In this document: positions 26,264 to 36,358 of the stretch, in pieces | Position numbering within the stretch: the first letter of the stretch is position 1 | Layout of the letters: each line of letters opens with the position of its first letter | NCBI RefSeq assembly: GCF_004116725.1 | Contig: NZ_PDKG01000002.1 | Location: 124,001 to 188,000, forward strand | From: Arcobacter sp. CECT 8986 | GTDB taxonomy: Bacteria > Campylobacterota > Campylobacteria > Campylobacterales > Arcobacteraceae | Direction of reading: 5' to 3' | Length of the DNA: 64,000 bases | The notes under the pieces: model-generated | Seen by the model: only the letters and a program-made list of their open reading frames with translations | Told to the model about the DNA's origin: nothing | Databases searched by the model: none | Made by a program: the position numbers and the translations under genes

Positions 26264-28622
26264 CATTGTCATCATCGTTGTTTGATTTTATAACAGTATT
26301 ACTTTTTAAAGGTTCACTTCTTTTTAGAGTTTTTTCAATTCCTCTTTTTTCATTACCATCATAATTTCTATCCATTGTAGCTTTTCTTATTTTTATTGTA
26401 TCTTTTCCATCAAACTCTTTAGCATCTGCATGTTGAATAATCATATTTGATATTTTATGAGTCTGTTTTGCAACTGCATCTGCTTGAGAGGCATTTTGTG
26501 CATTTTCTTGAGTTATTTTATCAAGGTGATTAACTGTATCATTTATTTGAACCATACCTTGTGATTGTTCTTTACTTGCTGTTGTAACATCATCAATTAA
26601 ATCAATTGTTTTTACAATATTCTCATTTAGTTCTTCATAACCTTTAATCATATTAGTAGCAATTAATTTACCGTGAACTGTTTTTTCTTGTGCATGCTCA
26701 ACTAAATCTTTTATCTGTTTAGCAGCTTCTGCACTTCTATTTGCAAGATTTCTAACTTCTGCTGCAACAACTGCGAAACCTTTACCAGCCTCACCAGCAG
26801 TTGAAGCTTCTACTGCTGCATTTAACGAAAGAATATTTGTTTGAAATGCAATTTGGTCAATTACTGTAATTGCTTCTGTAATTGCAGTTGTTTGATTATT
26901 TATATCTTCCATTGACTCAACTGTATCATTTGCTAGTTTTTGTCCAGTTTGAACTGATTTTTTAACCTCTTCACCATATTGTGCCATTTTAACTGTTGTT
27001 TCTGTATTGTTTCTAATATTTGAAGTAATCTCTTCTAAACTTGCTGCTGTTTCTTCTAAGCTTGCTGCTTGATTGTTTGCTGCATTTGCAATTTGATGCA
27101 TATTTTCAGTTAATGTAGTTGCATTTTGGTCAAGTATCATACCACTTCTTTTATTTTCAACAAGTGTTTGAGTGATAACATCTCTTAAGATATTTATATC
27201 ATCTTCTAACTCTTTAATAATTCCTTCTAAATCATTCTCTTCTAGTTTTGGTCTAAAGTCAAGTTTAGAATAAGAGTTTAGAATTTTCATAATATTTTCA
27301 AAGTTACTATTTAAAGTTTGTAACATTTCATTGATAATATTTTTAAGTTCACTTAATGCTGGGTTATTTGATGTAACTTCAATTCTACTATTTAAATAAC
27401 CTTTGTTGATTTTATTTGCAACTTCAATTGTATTTTTTATTAGGTCTTTGTCTGATTGTATGTTTGCTTTTGTTTTATTGATATTTTCATTAATAAGTTT
27501 AGACATCATACCTAACTCATCTTTTGAATCAATAACTTCAAATTCAATATCTTCTTTTTCATAATTTATAAATGCAAAGAAATCATCAAGTCCTTTTTTA
27601 ACTGACTCAACATCTAATAAAATTGCAAATGCAATAGTTCTTGCTAATATTAATGTTATTAAAATTCCTATTAAACTTAGAATTCCAAAAAGAACCATAT
27701 CATTTTTTGCTCTATCTATCTCTTTGTTAATTGTGTCAGTTAAATGACGAGCAGTAAAATTTTCTACTTTTTTTAATAAGTTGATTTTTTTTGTTATTGT
27801 ATCAAACCAGTAAGTAGCTTCAACTCCAAAGTTTGAATCTTTTCCTTCATATAAAGCTATTTTTCTCATTCTATTTACTTCATCAACAGAATTGCCTTTT
27901 ACTGTATCTTGATAAAACTCTTCTATTGCATCATCAGCAACTTTTAAAAATGCATCCATATAAGAGTTTTGTGCAGCAATTAGATTATAAAATTTAGCTT
28001 TCATTCCTTCACCAAAATTATCTCTAGCAAAAGTATTTGTACCTACTGCTCTTTCTATTCCTGCTCTTTCTTTTGATAGTAAGAAATTCATATAAGTAAC
28101 TAAGTCTTGAGAAACTTTTGCATTTGTAGAAAGTTTAGTAATACTACTAATAGTATTTAATAAATCGCTATTAGTATTCGTATAATAGGCAATTGCTTCA
28201 GATGTTTTAATATTTAGTGCAGTTACATTTTGTCTAATTTGCTTTAATCTTTCAATTTTATTTAGACTTGAAATTAAGTGTTCGTTAAAATCTTTTCCAT
28301 AATCTTTAGAATCAAATGTTGATAGAAAATTTTGCATTTGCTCTAATTTTTCATTTGTTAATTCTCTTTGGTCTGGAAGTTTTGATGCAAATTTTTGACC
28401 TTTACTTCCTAAAAATCCAGCTGTCATTCCTCTTTCTTTTTGTGTTTCGTGAACTAGTGCTCCAATTTTTGTAGAAAGAATAACTACTTTATCCAAACTT
28501 TTAAGATTTTTATAGTATAAGTAAGAATCATAACCAAGTTTGGCAGCCAATAAAATAACTATACATAATGGTATAGACATAATTAAAATAAGTTTTTGTT
28601 TGATAGACATTTTAGATAACAT
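26247..28622 (-). CDS. Methyl-accepting chemotaxis protein with NIT sensor domain
   Basis: I start at the ATG at 28622 (MLSKMSIKQK) because AAGGA lies five bases upstream; a longer in-frame GTG start lacks one. The 791-residue protein has transmembrane segments near 11-30 and 310-330, with a periplasmic nitrate/nitrite-sensing (NIT) domain marked by VHETQKERGMTAGFLGSKG. After a HAMP-like region comes the signalling domain. Its hairpin tip reads [40 protein letters not shown], with Ser where most receptors have Ala. The C-terminus lacks a clear CheR/CheB pentapeptide. The ligand is unknown, though NIT suggests nitrate or nitrite. Confidence 0.92.
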   Translation of the reverse strand: MLSKMSIKQKLILIMSIPLCIVILLAAKLGYDSYLYYKNLKSLDKVVILSTKIGALVHETQKERGMTAGFLGSKGQKFASKLPDQRELTNEKLEQMQNFLSTFDSKDYGKDFNEHLISSLNKIERLKQIRQNVTALNIKTSEAIAYYTNTNSDLLNTISSITKLSTNAKVSQDLVTYMNFLLSKERAGIERAVGTNTFARDNFGEGMKAKFYNLIAAQNSYMDAFLKVADDAIEEFYQDTVKGNSVDEVNRMRKIALYEGKDSNFGVEATYWFDTITKKINLLKKVENFTARHLTDTINKEIDRAKNDMVLFGILSLIGILITLILARTIAFAILLDVESVKKGLDDFFAFINYEKEDIEFEVIDSKDELGMMSKLINENINKTKANIQSDKDLIKNTIEVANKINKGYLNSRIEVTSNNPALSELKNIINEMLQTLNSNFENIMKILNSYSKLDFRPKLEENDLEGIIKELEDDINILRDVITQTLVENKRSGMILDQNATTLTENMHQIANAANNQAASLEETAASLEEITSNIRNNTETTVKMAQYGEEVKKSVQTGQKLANDTVESMEDINNQTTAITEAITVIDQIAFQTNILSLNAAVEASTAGEAGKGFAVVAAEVRNLANRSAEAAKQIKDLVEHAQEKTVHGKLIATNMIKGYEELNENIVKTIDLIDDVTTASKEQSQGMVQINDTVNHLDKITQENAQNASQADAVAKQTHKISNMIIQHADAKEFDGKDTIKIRKATMDRNYDGNEKRGIEKTLKRSEPLKSNTVIKSNNDDDNEWESF

Positions 28623-28762
28623 AAAGTTCCTTTTCTGTGACACTTTTTGAAAGATTAAAATTTTAAAATAATTTTTCTATATAAGATTATATAAAATAAA
28701 CTTAATCCTATGTTAATTTATTTAAGGGCTTTTAGAATTTTTTTTGATAAAAAGGAAATAAA

Positions 28763-30136
28763 ATAAATAATTTTAATAAGTTAAATTTAAGAGATGGTTT
28801 TTTAGAAAATCTTACATCATTAAATTATATAAGTATGACAAATATCCAAGAAAAATCATTACCAATATTATTAAAAAATAATAACATAATCGCACAATCA
28901 AAAACAGGTAGTGGAAAGACAGTATCTTTTAGTATTCCAATAGTAAATAAACTTAACAATAAAAAATTTGCTATTCAAACAATGGTAATTTGTCCCACAA
29001 GAGAATTAGCAAATCAAGTTGCAAAAGAGATAAAAAGACTTTGTCGTTTTATAGATAATATAAAAGTATTAACTTTATGTGGAGGAGTTCCTTATAAACC
29101 TCAAGTTCATTCATTGTTTCATAAAGCACATATTGTTGTAGGTACACCAGGAAGAATACTTAAACATATTAGTGAAAATAATATTGAATTAGAAAATATT
29201 GATACATTAGTTCTAGATGAAGCAGATAAAATGCTTGATATGGGATTTTATGATGATATTATAAAAATAGTTGATGCACTACCTAAAAACAGACAAAATA
29301 TGCTTTTCTCTGCAACATATGATGAGCAGATAATTGAACTATCAAAAAATATTACTGATGAGGCTATATTTGTTCAAGATGAATCAGTTCATAAAAAAGA
29401 GAAGATAACTCAAGTTTTTTATGAAGTTGACGAGTCACAAAAAATTGATGCAGTTGAAAATCTAATTCATAAGCATAATGCAAAATCAGTTTTGATTTTT
29501 TGTAATAGAAAATATAAATGTGAAGAGATAGCTGATGCAATATTTGATAAAGGCTTTGACAGTGTAGTGTTACATAGTGATTTAGACCAAAATCAAAGGG
29601 ATGAAACAATTGTTTTATTTTCAAATAAATCTTATCCTATTATGATTGCAACTGATGTTGCTGCAAGGGGATTGGATATTACAGATATTGATTTAGTTAT
29701 CAATTATGATATTGCAAAAGATGAAAAAGTACATACACATAGAGTTGGAAGAACAGCAAGAGCAAGTTCAAATGGAACAGCTGTAACTTTATATGAAAAT
29801 AGTGATATGGATATTGTTTTAAGTATAAAAGAGCAGTTTGAAGATATCTCTTTTTCTAAAGTAGAAGAATTAGAAGATATTGCAAAAGATAATAATCTAA
29901 AACCTATATATGCAACACTGTATATAAATGGTGGGAAAAAAGATAAGTTAAGAGCAGGAGATATTGTAGGTACTTTGATAAATAAAGCACAACTACATAA
30001 AGATGATATTGGAAATATTGATATTTTTAGATTTCATAGTTATGTTGCAGTAAAAAAAGAGTTTGAAAAAAAAGCACTTGATTGTTTAAATAGAAATAGA
30101 ATTAAACAAAAAGAGTTTAAAGTATATCCTAGATAA
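28763..30136 (+). CDS. dbpA: DEAD-box RNA helicase DbpA, apparent AUA start
   Basis: DbpA is an RNA helicase specific for helix 92 of 23S rRNA and acts in large-subunit assembly. Helicase motifs are complete: AQSKTGSGKT (43-52), PTRELA, TPGR, DEAD (152-155), SAT, ARGLDI and HRVGRTAR. The C-terminal domain reads INGGKKDKLRAGDIVG, the DbpA RNA-binding domain. The first ATG is at 28835, inside the Q motif (SMTNIQ). The upstream frame encodes the missing start of the Q motif (F-x2-L-N-L...L-x2-L-N-Y-I), and the only start codon with a ribosome site is ATA at 28763, six bases after AAAGGA. Starting there gives 457 residues, the E. coli DbpA length as I recall it, with F4 and L7-N8 aligned. Confidence 0.9.
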   Translation: MNNFNKLNLRDGFLENLTSLNYISMTNIQEKSLPILLKNNNIIAQSKTGSGKTVSFSIPIVNKLNNKKFAIQTMVICPTRELANQVAKEIKRLCRFIDNIKVLTLCGGVPYKPQVHSLFHKAHIVVGTPGRILKHISENNIELENIDTLVLDEADKMLDMGFYDDIIKIVDALPKNRQNMLFSATYDEQIIELSKNITDEAIFVQDESVHKKEKITQVFYEVDESQKIDAVENLIHKHNAKSVLIFCNRKYKCEEIADAIFDKGFDSVVLHSDLDQNQRDETIVLFSNKSYPIMIATDVAARGLDITDIDLVINYDIAKDEKVHTHRVGRTARASSNGTAVTLYENSDMDIVLSIKEQFEDISFSKVEELEDIAKDNNLKPIYATLYINGGKKDKLRAGDIVGTLINKAQLHKDDIGNIDIFRFHSYVAVKKEFEKKALDCLNRNRIKQKEFKVYPR

Positions 30137-30146
30137 AATCTAGGAT
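30126..30146. terminator. Terminator of dbpA
   Basis: ATCCTAGAT, AAA and ATCTAGGAT form a perfect 9-3-9 hairpin followed by TTATTCTTT on the plus strand. It overlaps the dbpA stop and the end of the convergent CorA-like gene. Confidence 0.7.
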
Positions 30147-30919
30147 TTATTCTTTAATCTATTTATTAGTAAAGTTGTAATGCCAGCACTTAGTAATAGT
30201 ATGATTAATACAAAAAAAGTTCCATTTTCTATTTTTGTAAGTGGAAGAGATGAGGTATTCATCCCAAAAAAACCAACTATTAAATTTAGTGGTAAAAAAA
30301 TACCAGATAATAAAGTAAGAACATAAATAGTTCTATTCATTTTTTCATTACTATTTGTAGTGTGAAAGTTATATAGTGCATCAAGTTTATCTAAACTGTG
30401 CGTACTGTTTCTTTGAGCTCTTTCTAAATGCTCTAATAAATCATGGAAGTTTATTTCTAAAAAGTCCTCTTCTTTTTTATAATTTAATATAAATCTTTTT
30501 AATTGTTCTATTGTTTTTGAAAGAACTCTGTTCATTCTAATTAATTGGTTTTTTAGTGTAAACCATTTTTTATTGAACCCTTTGATATCTATATTTTCAT
30601 AAAATTTATCTTCTATCTCTTCTATTTTAGAAAAAATATCTAAAGATAAAGATAGTGACTCATCAATTTTTTTATTTAAAATATTATAGACTTGTTTGAT
30701 ACTTTTTATATCAACAAACTCCTTTTTATCCTTATCAAAATAAAAATATGAATCATTTGTAAAAATAAAAGAGCTATTATCTGCATAAAAAGTCTCTTCT
30801 TGTTTTAAAGGAAGTCTCATAATAAGTAAATCGTACTCATCATTTATTATAAAAGCAGAAGGATGAAGATCATTTTTAATATCTTTTAAGTGGAAATTAC
30901 TAATTTTTATATCTAACAT
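30140..30919 (-). CDS. CorA-like divalent cation transporter
   Basis: The 259-residue protein has a short N-terminal cytoplasmic domain, a long helix from about 85 to 190, and two C-terminal transmembrane segments (about 203-222 and 234-253). The CorA-type signature is GMNTSSLP just after the first membrane segment, so the GMN selectivity motif is present. It is shorter than E. coli CorA (316), mostly in the N-terminal domain. It likely moves Mg2+ or another divalent metal across the inner membrane. The gene is transcribed alone and converges on dbpA. Confidence 0.82.
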   Translation of the reverse strand: MLDIKISNFHLKDIKNDLHPSAFIINDEYDLLIMRLPLKQEETFYADNSSFIFTNDSYFYFDKDKKEFVDIKSIKQVYNILNKKIDESLSLSLDIFSKIEEIEDKFYENIDIKGFNKKWFTLKNQLIRMNRVLSKTIEQLKRFILNYKKEEDFLEINFHDLLEHLERAQRNSTHSLDKLDALYNFHTTNSNEKMNRTIYVLTLLSGIFLPLNLIVGFFGMNTSSLPLTKIENGTFFVLIILLLSAGITTLLINRLKNKS

Positions 30920-30986
30920 TATTACTCTTTATTTTTTTCTAATTGTAATTAAAAAAAGTATAACTTTAAATTAAAAGTAGAATATG

Positions 30987-31001
30987 CAACTTAGTTGCAC
31001 T
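30987..31001. promoter_or_regulatory. Perfect 7-1-7 palindrome upstream of ribA
   Basis: TGCAACT, T and AGTTGCA form a perfect inverted repeat 57 bases before ribA and 68 bases from the divergent CorA-like start. It has the size of a dimeric repressor site. It does not match the Fur consensus. Which gene it controls is unknown. Confidence 0.45.
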
Positions 31002-31057
31002 TAAGAATAAAGTAATATAATTTCATAAATTAAAATATATTATTAAGAGAAATTATT

Positions 31058-31633
31058 ATGGAAATAGAAGAATCAAATATAGCAAATTTACCAACAAAAT
31101 ATGGAAAATTCAAAATAAAAGCATACAAACAAAATAATCAAGAACATTTAGCAATTATGAGTCAAGACTTTGAAGCATTAAGTGAGCCTTATGTAAGAAT
31201 ACATTCAGAGTGTCTTACAGGAGATGCAATAGGAAGTTTAAAGTGTGATTGTGGAAATCAACTTGATTTAGCTTTGCAGTTTATAAATCAAAATGGTGGT
31301 TTAGTAATCTATCATAGACAAGAAGGAAGAAATATAGGTTTACTAAATAAAGTAAATGCTTATGCTTTACAAGACCAAGGACGAAATACAATAGAAGCTA
31401 ACTTAGAACTTGGTTTTAAAGATGATGAAAGGGAGTATTCTATTGTTAAATATATTTTTGAAGATTTAAAAATAGATAAGCTAAAACTTATTACTAATAA
31501 TCCTGAAAAGATTAGTTATGTTGAATCTTTAGGTGTAAATATAATAGAAAGAATTCCAGCAATCACAAAGAAAAATATATATAATGAAAATTATTTAAAT
31601 ACAAAAAAAGAGTATTTTGGACATTATTTATAG
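31058..31633 (+). CDS. ribA: GTP cyclohydrolase II
   Basis: The 191-residue stand-alone RibA starts riboflavin synthesis by opening GTP to 2,5-diamino-6-ribosylamino-4(3H)-pyrimidinone 5'-phosphate. The zinc site is the CLTGDAIGSLKCDCG motif (three Cys, about 49-63), and the catalytic region HRQEGRNIGL follows at about 83-92. YALQDQGRNTIEAN and the ITNNPEKISYVESLGV segment are typical. It is a free RibA, not fused to RibB. No FMN riboswitch is visible upstream; a 7-1-7 palindrome is. Confidence 0.95.
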   Translation: MEIEESNIANLPTKYGKFKIKAYKQNNQEHLAIMSQDFEALSEPYVRIHSECLTGDAIGSLKCDCGNQLDLALQFINQNGGLVIYHRQEGRNIGLLNKVNAYALQDQGRNTIEANLELGFKDDEREYSIVKYIFEDLKIDKLKLITNNPEKISYVESLGVNIIERIPAITKKNIYNENYLNTKKEYFGHYL

Positions 31634-31692
31634 TAAATAAGCTCATCTTGTAGCCCTTTGTAACTTATTTGTAATAGAACTTCATTACAATC

Positions 31693-31710
31693 CGAAATAT
31701 TATTATTTCG
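31693..31710. promoter_or_regulatory. Small hairpin in leader of chemoreceptor gene
   Basis: CGAAATA, TTAT and TATTTCG form a perfect 7-4-7 inverted repeat ending 11 bases before the start codon at 31722, next to the AGGGACA ribosome site. It may fold in the mRNA and affect translation, or be an operator. Confidence 0.3.
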
Positions 31711-31721
31711 CAAGGGACAAG

Positions 31722-33863
31722 ATGAAAAGCTTTTCAGTAAAATTAAAACTTTCAATTTCAACTATCATAGCAGTAGTTGGTCTAACAGTTATCACTTCTT
31801 TGATGTTTATCTCAATTTCTAATGTAAATAGTCTAAATCAAGCATCACTATATATAGAAATACTTCAATCCAAAATGCTAAAACTAAGGATAAATGAAAA
31901 AAACTTCTTAAATAGTTTAGATATTAGTTATGCAAATGAGTTGACAAAAGATTATACAAACTTGATTTCTCATACAAATGATTTAAATAAGTTATTACAA
32001 AAAAACTCAATAGATACAAAAAATATTGAACTATTTTTGAAGTCATTAAATGATTATAAGAAAACATTTGAGAAAGTTGTATCAAAACAAAAAGAGATAG
32101 GTTTAAATTATAAAGATGGACTTTATGGAAGTCTAAGAGATAGTGTACACAAAGTTCAAAAAATTGGTGAAGAAGTTGGATACCAAACTATGAATGTAAA
32201 ACTTCTTGAGTTAAGAAGACATGAAAAAGATTTTATGTTAAGAAAAGACAAGTCTTATGTAAAGAAGTTTGATTTAACTATGAGAAAGTTGAGATTTGTA
32301 GTAAGAAGCAATAAAACACATATAACAAAAGAGCAAAAAAAACAGATATACGCAATCTTGAAAGATTATAGAACATCATTTTTAAAATTAGTTCAAGCAG
32401 AAGAGACAAAAGGACTAAGTAATAATTTAGCTCTTTTAAAACAGATGAAAGATATCGCTAAAAAAAGTGAGATTACACTAAAAAAAGCAGTTGATTCAAT
32501 AGAAATAGAAACAAATAAAAAAATAGAAGCTATGAAAATATTGGCTTTTGTATTAGCTGTTATTATGATAGGTTTATGTTTGATTTCATCATTTTATATT
32601 GCAAAGCAAGTTATTTCTAATATAAATAAATTTCATGATGGGCTTATTAATTTCTTTAACTTTATAAATAATCATCATAATAAAGATATTGAGCCAATAT
32701 CTATAAAATCTAAAGATGAATTTGGTCAAATGGCTACAATTATAAATGAAAATATTTCAAAAACAAAGAAAAATATACAAAAAGAAGCAGAACTAATAGA
32801 AGATGCAACTTATGTAGCAAATATGATAAAGCAAGGTCATTTAAGCAATAAAATTCAAGTAAGCTCAAATAATGAGACATTAAATGAATTAAAAGAAGTT
32901 ATAAATGAAATGCTTGAAAATATGAGACAAAATATAATTTCAATAATGGATATATTGCAAAGTTATAGAAACTATGATTATACAAAAGTTATAAATACAA
33001 GTAATATGCAAGGAAGTATGAAGCAATTAAGTGAAGATGTAAATAGTGTAGGAATGACTATTACAAGTATGCTTGTTGATAGTAGAAAAACAGGAGTTTA
33101 TTTAGAAAATGATTCAAATAGTCTAACAAAAAATGTTAATACTCTTTCAACTATTGCAAGACAACAAGCTGCAAGTCTTGAAGAAACAGCTGCTGCAATA
33201 GAAGAGGTTACTTCAAATTTAGAAAATACTACAAAACAAGCACTTAAAATGTCTAACTTATCAAATGAGACAAAACAAGCAGCTATTATTGGAAAAGAAA
33301 AAGCTTCAAAAACTGTTGTTTCTATGGATGAAATAAACCAAACAGTAAATGCAATAACTGAATCAATTAGTGTGATTGACCAAATTGCATTTCAAACAAA
33401 TATTCTTTCACTAAACGCAGCTGTGGAAGCGGCAACTGCTGGTGAGGCTGGAAAAGGGTTCGCAGTGGTAGCTCAAGAAGTTAGAAATCTTGCAGGAAGA
33501 AGTTCACACGCTGCTAAACAGATTAAACAGTTAGTTGAAAATGCAACACTAAAAGCAAATGAAGGTAAAACAATAAGTACTCAGATGATTGAAGGTTTTG
33601 AGCAGTTAAATGAAAAAATTGAGCAAACAACTCTTTTAGTAGATGATGTTTCAAAGACTTCAAAAGAGCAAAGTGAGACAATGACACAGATAAATGAAAC
33701 AATGGCAGAGCTTGATAAAAATACACAAGAAAATGCAAAAGCAGCAGAAAACACAAGTTTAATTGCACAAAAAACTAATAGTTTAGCTATAAAGGCCCTA
33801 AAAGCCACAGATGACAAAAAATTTGAGGGGAAAGATGAAATAAAAGCAAAAAATAGCTATTAA
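31722..33863 (+). CDS. Methyl-accepting chemotaxis protein with helical-bundle sensor
   Basis: The 713-residue receptor has transmembrane segments near 10-31 and 270-293 enclosing an all-helical periplasmic domain of about 240 residues. It carries [16 protein letters not shown], a motif of helical-bimodular-type sensors. HAMP-like helices follow, then the signalling domain with the tip [41 protein letters not shown]. The cytoplasmic half is close in plan to the NIT-domain receptor at 26247, suggesting duplication with a swapped sensor. No ligand is indicated. Confidence 0.92.
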   Translation: MKSFSVKLKLSISTIIAVVGLTVITSLMFISISNVNSLNQASLYIEILQSKMLKLRINEKNFLNSLDISYANELTKDYTNLISHTNDLNKLLQKNSIDTKNIELFLKSLNDYKKTFEKVVSKQKEIGLNYKDGLYGSLRDSVHKVQKIGEEVGYQTMNVKLLELRRHEKDFMLRKDKSYVKKFDLTMRKLRFVVRSNKTHITKEQKKQIYAILKDYRTSFLKLVQAEETKGLSNNLALLKQMKDIAKKSEITLKKAVDSIEIETNKKIEAMKILAFVLAVIMIGLCLISSFYIAKQVISNINKFHDGLINFFNFINNHHNKDIEPISIKSKDEFGQMATIINENISKTKKNIQKEAELIEDATYVANMIKQGHLSNKIQVSSNNETLNELKEVINEMLENMRQNIISIMDILQSYRNYDYTKVINTSNMQGSMKQLSEDVNSVGMTITSMLVDSRKTGVYLENDSNSLTKNVNTLSTIARQQAASLEETAAAIEEVTSNLENTTKQALKMSNLSNETKQAAIIGKEKASKTVVSMDEINQTVNAITESISVIDQIAFQTNILSLNAAVEAATAGEAGKGFAVVAQEVRNLAGRSSHAAKQIKQLVENATLKANEGKTISTQMIEGFEQLNEKIEQTTLLVDDVSKTSKEQSETMTQINETMAELDKNTQENAKAAENTSLIAQKTNSLAIKALKATDDKKFEGKDEIKAKNSY

Positions 33864-33973
33864 CTTAAAATATAATTATTTTTATTAATTAATACTCTTT
33901 TTTTATAAGAATTAATTTTCATTTAATAAAAATTATCCTATGATTAAAATTATTTTACTAGAAAGGGATGACA

Positions 33974-34999
33974 ATGAAAATAATTAAGACTTTAGCATTT
34001 TGTGCTATTAGTGCAAGTTTTATGTTTGGTAGTAGCTCTTTAGTTACTAAAGCAACAAATAGTGGTTTAAAATCAATGCCAGAGAGTAATTTAGAATTAC
34101 TTAAAATTATTGATAATAAAAAAGACCCAATAACAAAAGAGAAAGTTGAGTTAGGTAAAAAACTATATTTTGATCCTAGGTTATCAAAAAGTGGACTTAT
34201 TTCATGTAATACATGTCACAATTTAGCACTTGGTGGGACTGATGGTGTTAGTGCTGCAATTGGACATAAATGGACTATGAATCCACATCATCTTAACTCG
34301 CCAACTGTTTATAACTCTGTATTTTTTGATGCACAGTTTTGGGATGGAAGAAGTAAACACTTAGCAGACCAAGCACAAGGACCAGTACAAGCAGGACCAG
34401 AAATGGCTGCACCAAAATCTTTAGTTGAAAAAAGAATAAACTCAATTCCTGAATATATTGCTGAGTTTAAAAAAGCATATACTGATGATGTAAAAATTAG
34501 TTTTGAAAAAATCACTTCAACAATTGCAATTTTTGAGAAAACATTAGTTACTCCATCAAGATTTGATAGTTTCTTAAATGGAAATGAAAATGCATTAACA
34601 AAAGAAGAAAAAAAAGGGTTAAATACTTTTATTGATAAAGGTTGTGCTTCATGTCACAATGGTATTGCATTAGGTGGGACAATGCAACCATTCCAAGTTG
34701 CAGCTAAATACTCTTTTGCAAAAGTAGGGGATTTTAAAGGTGATAAAAACTCAATGGTAAAAACTCCAACTTTAAGAAATATTACTGAGACTGCTCCATA
34801 TTTCCATAATGGTCAAATTTGGTCTTTAAGTCAAGCAGTAAAAGAGATGGGTTCTACTCAATTAGGAATAAAAATTAGTGATAAAGAAGCAAATGAAATT
34901 GTAACATTCTTAAAATCATTAAAAGGTGATAAACCTCAAATTGTTTATCCTCAATTACCAGAATCTACAATCAATACTCCAAAACCACAGTATGACTAA
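33974..34999 (+). CDS. Di-haem cytochrome c peroxidase
   Basis: I start at the second ATG (33974) because AAGGG lies six bases ahead of it; the product has 341 residues with a cleavable signal peptide (ending near MFGSSS). Two haem c sites are present, SCNTCH (about 75-80) and GCASCH (about 219-224), together with the conserved LGGTDGVSAAIG, SPTVYNSVF and FWDGR segments and a TLRNITETAPYFHNG region with the high-potential-haem Met side. It reduces periplasmic hydrogen peroxide with electrons from cytochrome c. A strong terminator follows. Confidence 0.95.
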   Translation: MKIIKTLAFCAISASFMFGSSSLVTKATNSGLKSMPESNLELLKIIDNKKDPITKEKVELGKKLYFDPRLSKSGLISCNTCHNLALGGTDGVSAAIGHKWTMNPHHLNSPTVYNSVFFDAQFWDGRSKHLADQAQGPVQAGPEMAAPKSLVEKRINSIPEYIAEFKKAYTDDVKISFEKITSTIAIFEKTLVTPSRFDSFLNGNENALTKEEKKGLNTFIDKGCASCHNGIALGGTMQPFQVAAKYSFAKVGDFKGDKNSMVKTPTLRNITETAPYFHNGQIWSLSQAVKEMGSTQLGIKISDKEANEIVTFLKSLKGDKPQIVYPQLPESTINTPKPQYD

Positions 35000-35001
35000 T
35001 A

Positions 35002-35023
35002 AAATGGCTCTTTTGAGCCATTT
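35002..35023 (+). terminator. Rho-independent terminator of the peroxidase gene
   Basis: AAATGGCTC, TTTT and GAGCCATTT form a perfect 9-4-9 hairpin followed by T-rich sequence. It starts just after the stop codon. Confidence 0.88.
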
Positions 35024-35035
35024 TTACTTTATAAT

Positions 35036-36268
35036 TTAATTATTGTTTTCATCAACTCTTGGGTCAAGATGAGCAATATCTGCACCAGAAGCCAAAGGCA
35101 TATTTACAAATGTACTAAGTTCATCATCTGCAACTCTTTTTTTAGATAAAGAGTAAAATGTTAAAAATAGTCCTATTAGTGCATACATAATAAACATTGC
35201 ATCATTATAGTATTTAAATAAAAACCCTACAATAATTGGAGCAACAAAAGAACCTAATCCATAAGTAAATAGAAGTGTTCTACTTATTTCTAATATATCA
35301 CTATCTTCATTTAAAACATCATTTGCTCTTGCTAAACTTAAAGGATATAGTGAAAATATAGTAAGTCCTAAAAGAAAAGCACAACCATATAAAAGATTTG
35401 TATCTTGTCCTATAAATAAAAATAAAGAAGAAGATATTGCTGTTATAAAAGATACTATTGCAATAATTTTTCTTCTTCCATATTTATCTGAAACAATACC
35501 AATAGGCCATTCAGCTAAAAGTCCACCTAAAATTACTGTTATCATAAAATATGAAACTACATCAACAGAGTGATATTTTTCTAGTACATATACAGGAGCC
35601 ATTGTAAAAAATGAACCTATAAAAATACCACCAATAAAACTTGTTGTTGTTGCAAGGGGAACAATATCATATATTTTAGGTAGGGAGTATCTCTCAAATG
35701 GTAGTAGTTTTGGCTCTTTTATTTTTGTTAATGCAATTGATGGAATTGATACTAATACCAAAATAGAACCTAATATAAAAATAGAACTACTTAAGTCATC
35801 AACTGTTAAAAATAGTTGTCCTAATGCTGTTGATAAATAAAAGATAATTTCATATATTGCAAGAACTTTTCCTCTAATATCTGTTGTTGATTTTTCATTT
35901 AACCAACTCTCAATTATTATAAGAATACTAAAATAGCAAAAACCAGCAATAAATCTTAAAATACCCCATAAAAATTCATTAAAAAATAGATATTGAATCA
36001 AAAATGTAATAACCATAAGTGCAGCAAAATTAGTATAACTTCTAATATGTCCAACTTTTGAAATAATACTTTGACTAAATATTGATGAAAGTATTGCTCC
36101 TAGGAAAAAACAAGCATTAATAATACCAATTGAAATATCATTGATACCATTCTTTTTTAAATATACTCCAATAAAAGTAAGAACCATACCATAACCAATA
36201 GCTAAAAAAGTTATTGAAAAAAATAGCGAAGATATAGGCATAACTGAAAACCTATTTTTTTTAGACAT
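35036..36268 (-). CDS. Major facilitator superfamily transporter
   Basis: I prefer the ATG at 36268 (MSKKNRF) because a GAGGA site lies nine bases upstream; an in-frame ATG further out has none. The 410-residue protein shows twelve hydrophobic segments and the MFS loop motif SDKYGRRK between segments 8 and 9 (a G-x-x-S-D-[R/K]-x-G-R-[R/K] signature). It resembles the YcaD/UMF-type families, with FIAGFCYFSILIIIESWLNEK typical of these. The substrate is unknown. It lies between the peroxidase and the siderophore genes without clear coupling to either. Confidence 0.82.
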   Translation of the reverse strand: MSKKNRFSVMPISSLFFSITFLAIGYGMVLTFIGVYLKKNGINDISIGIINACFFLGAILSSIFSQSIISKVGHIRSYTNFAALMVITFLIQYLFFNEFLWGILRFIAGFCYFSILIIIESWLNEKSTTDIRGKVLAIYEIIFYLSTALGQLFLTVDDLSSSIFILGSILVLVSIPSIALTKIKEPKLLPFERYSLPKIYDIVPLATTTSFIGGIFIGSFFTMAPVYVLEKYHSVDVVSYFMITVILGGLLAEWPIGIVSDKYGRRKIIAIVSFITAISSSLFLFIGQDTNLLYGCAFLLGLTIFSLYPLSLARANDVLNEDSDILEISRTLLFTYGLGSFVAPIIVGFLFKYYNDAMFIMYALIGLFLTFYSLSKKRVADDELSTFVNMPLASGADIAHLDPRVDENNN

Positions 36269-36334
36269 TTTAATAATCCTCGTATTAAAAAAATTTCGAA
36301 AATTATACATCAAAAATAATAATTTTATTTAATA

Positions 36335-36358
36335 AAATAGCTCAAAAAAGAGCCATTT
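36335..36358 (-). terminator. Terminator of the siderophore receptor-esterase operon
   Basis: On the minus strand, AAATGGCTC, a six-T loop and GAGCTATTT (one mismatch) form a hairpin followed by a T-rich tail. It directly follows the esterase stop codon. The stem is nearly the same as that of the peroxidase terminator at 35002. Confidence 0.75.

Noticed and set aside
33523-33817. Two overlapping antisense frames within the chemoreceptor signalling domain
   Set aside because: They are shadows of repetitive coiled-coil coding sequence, without ribosome sites.
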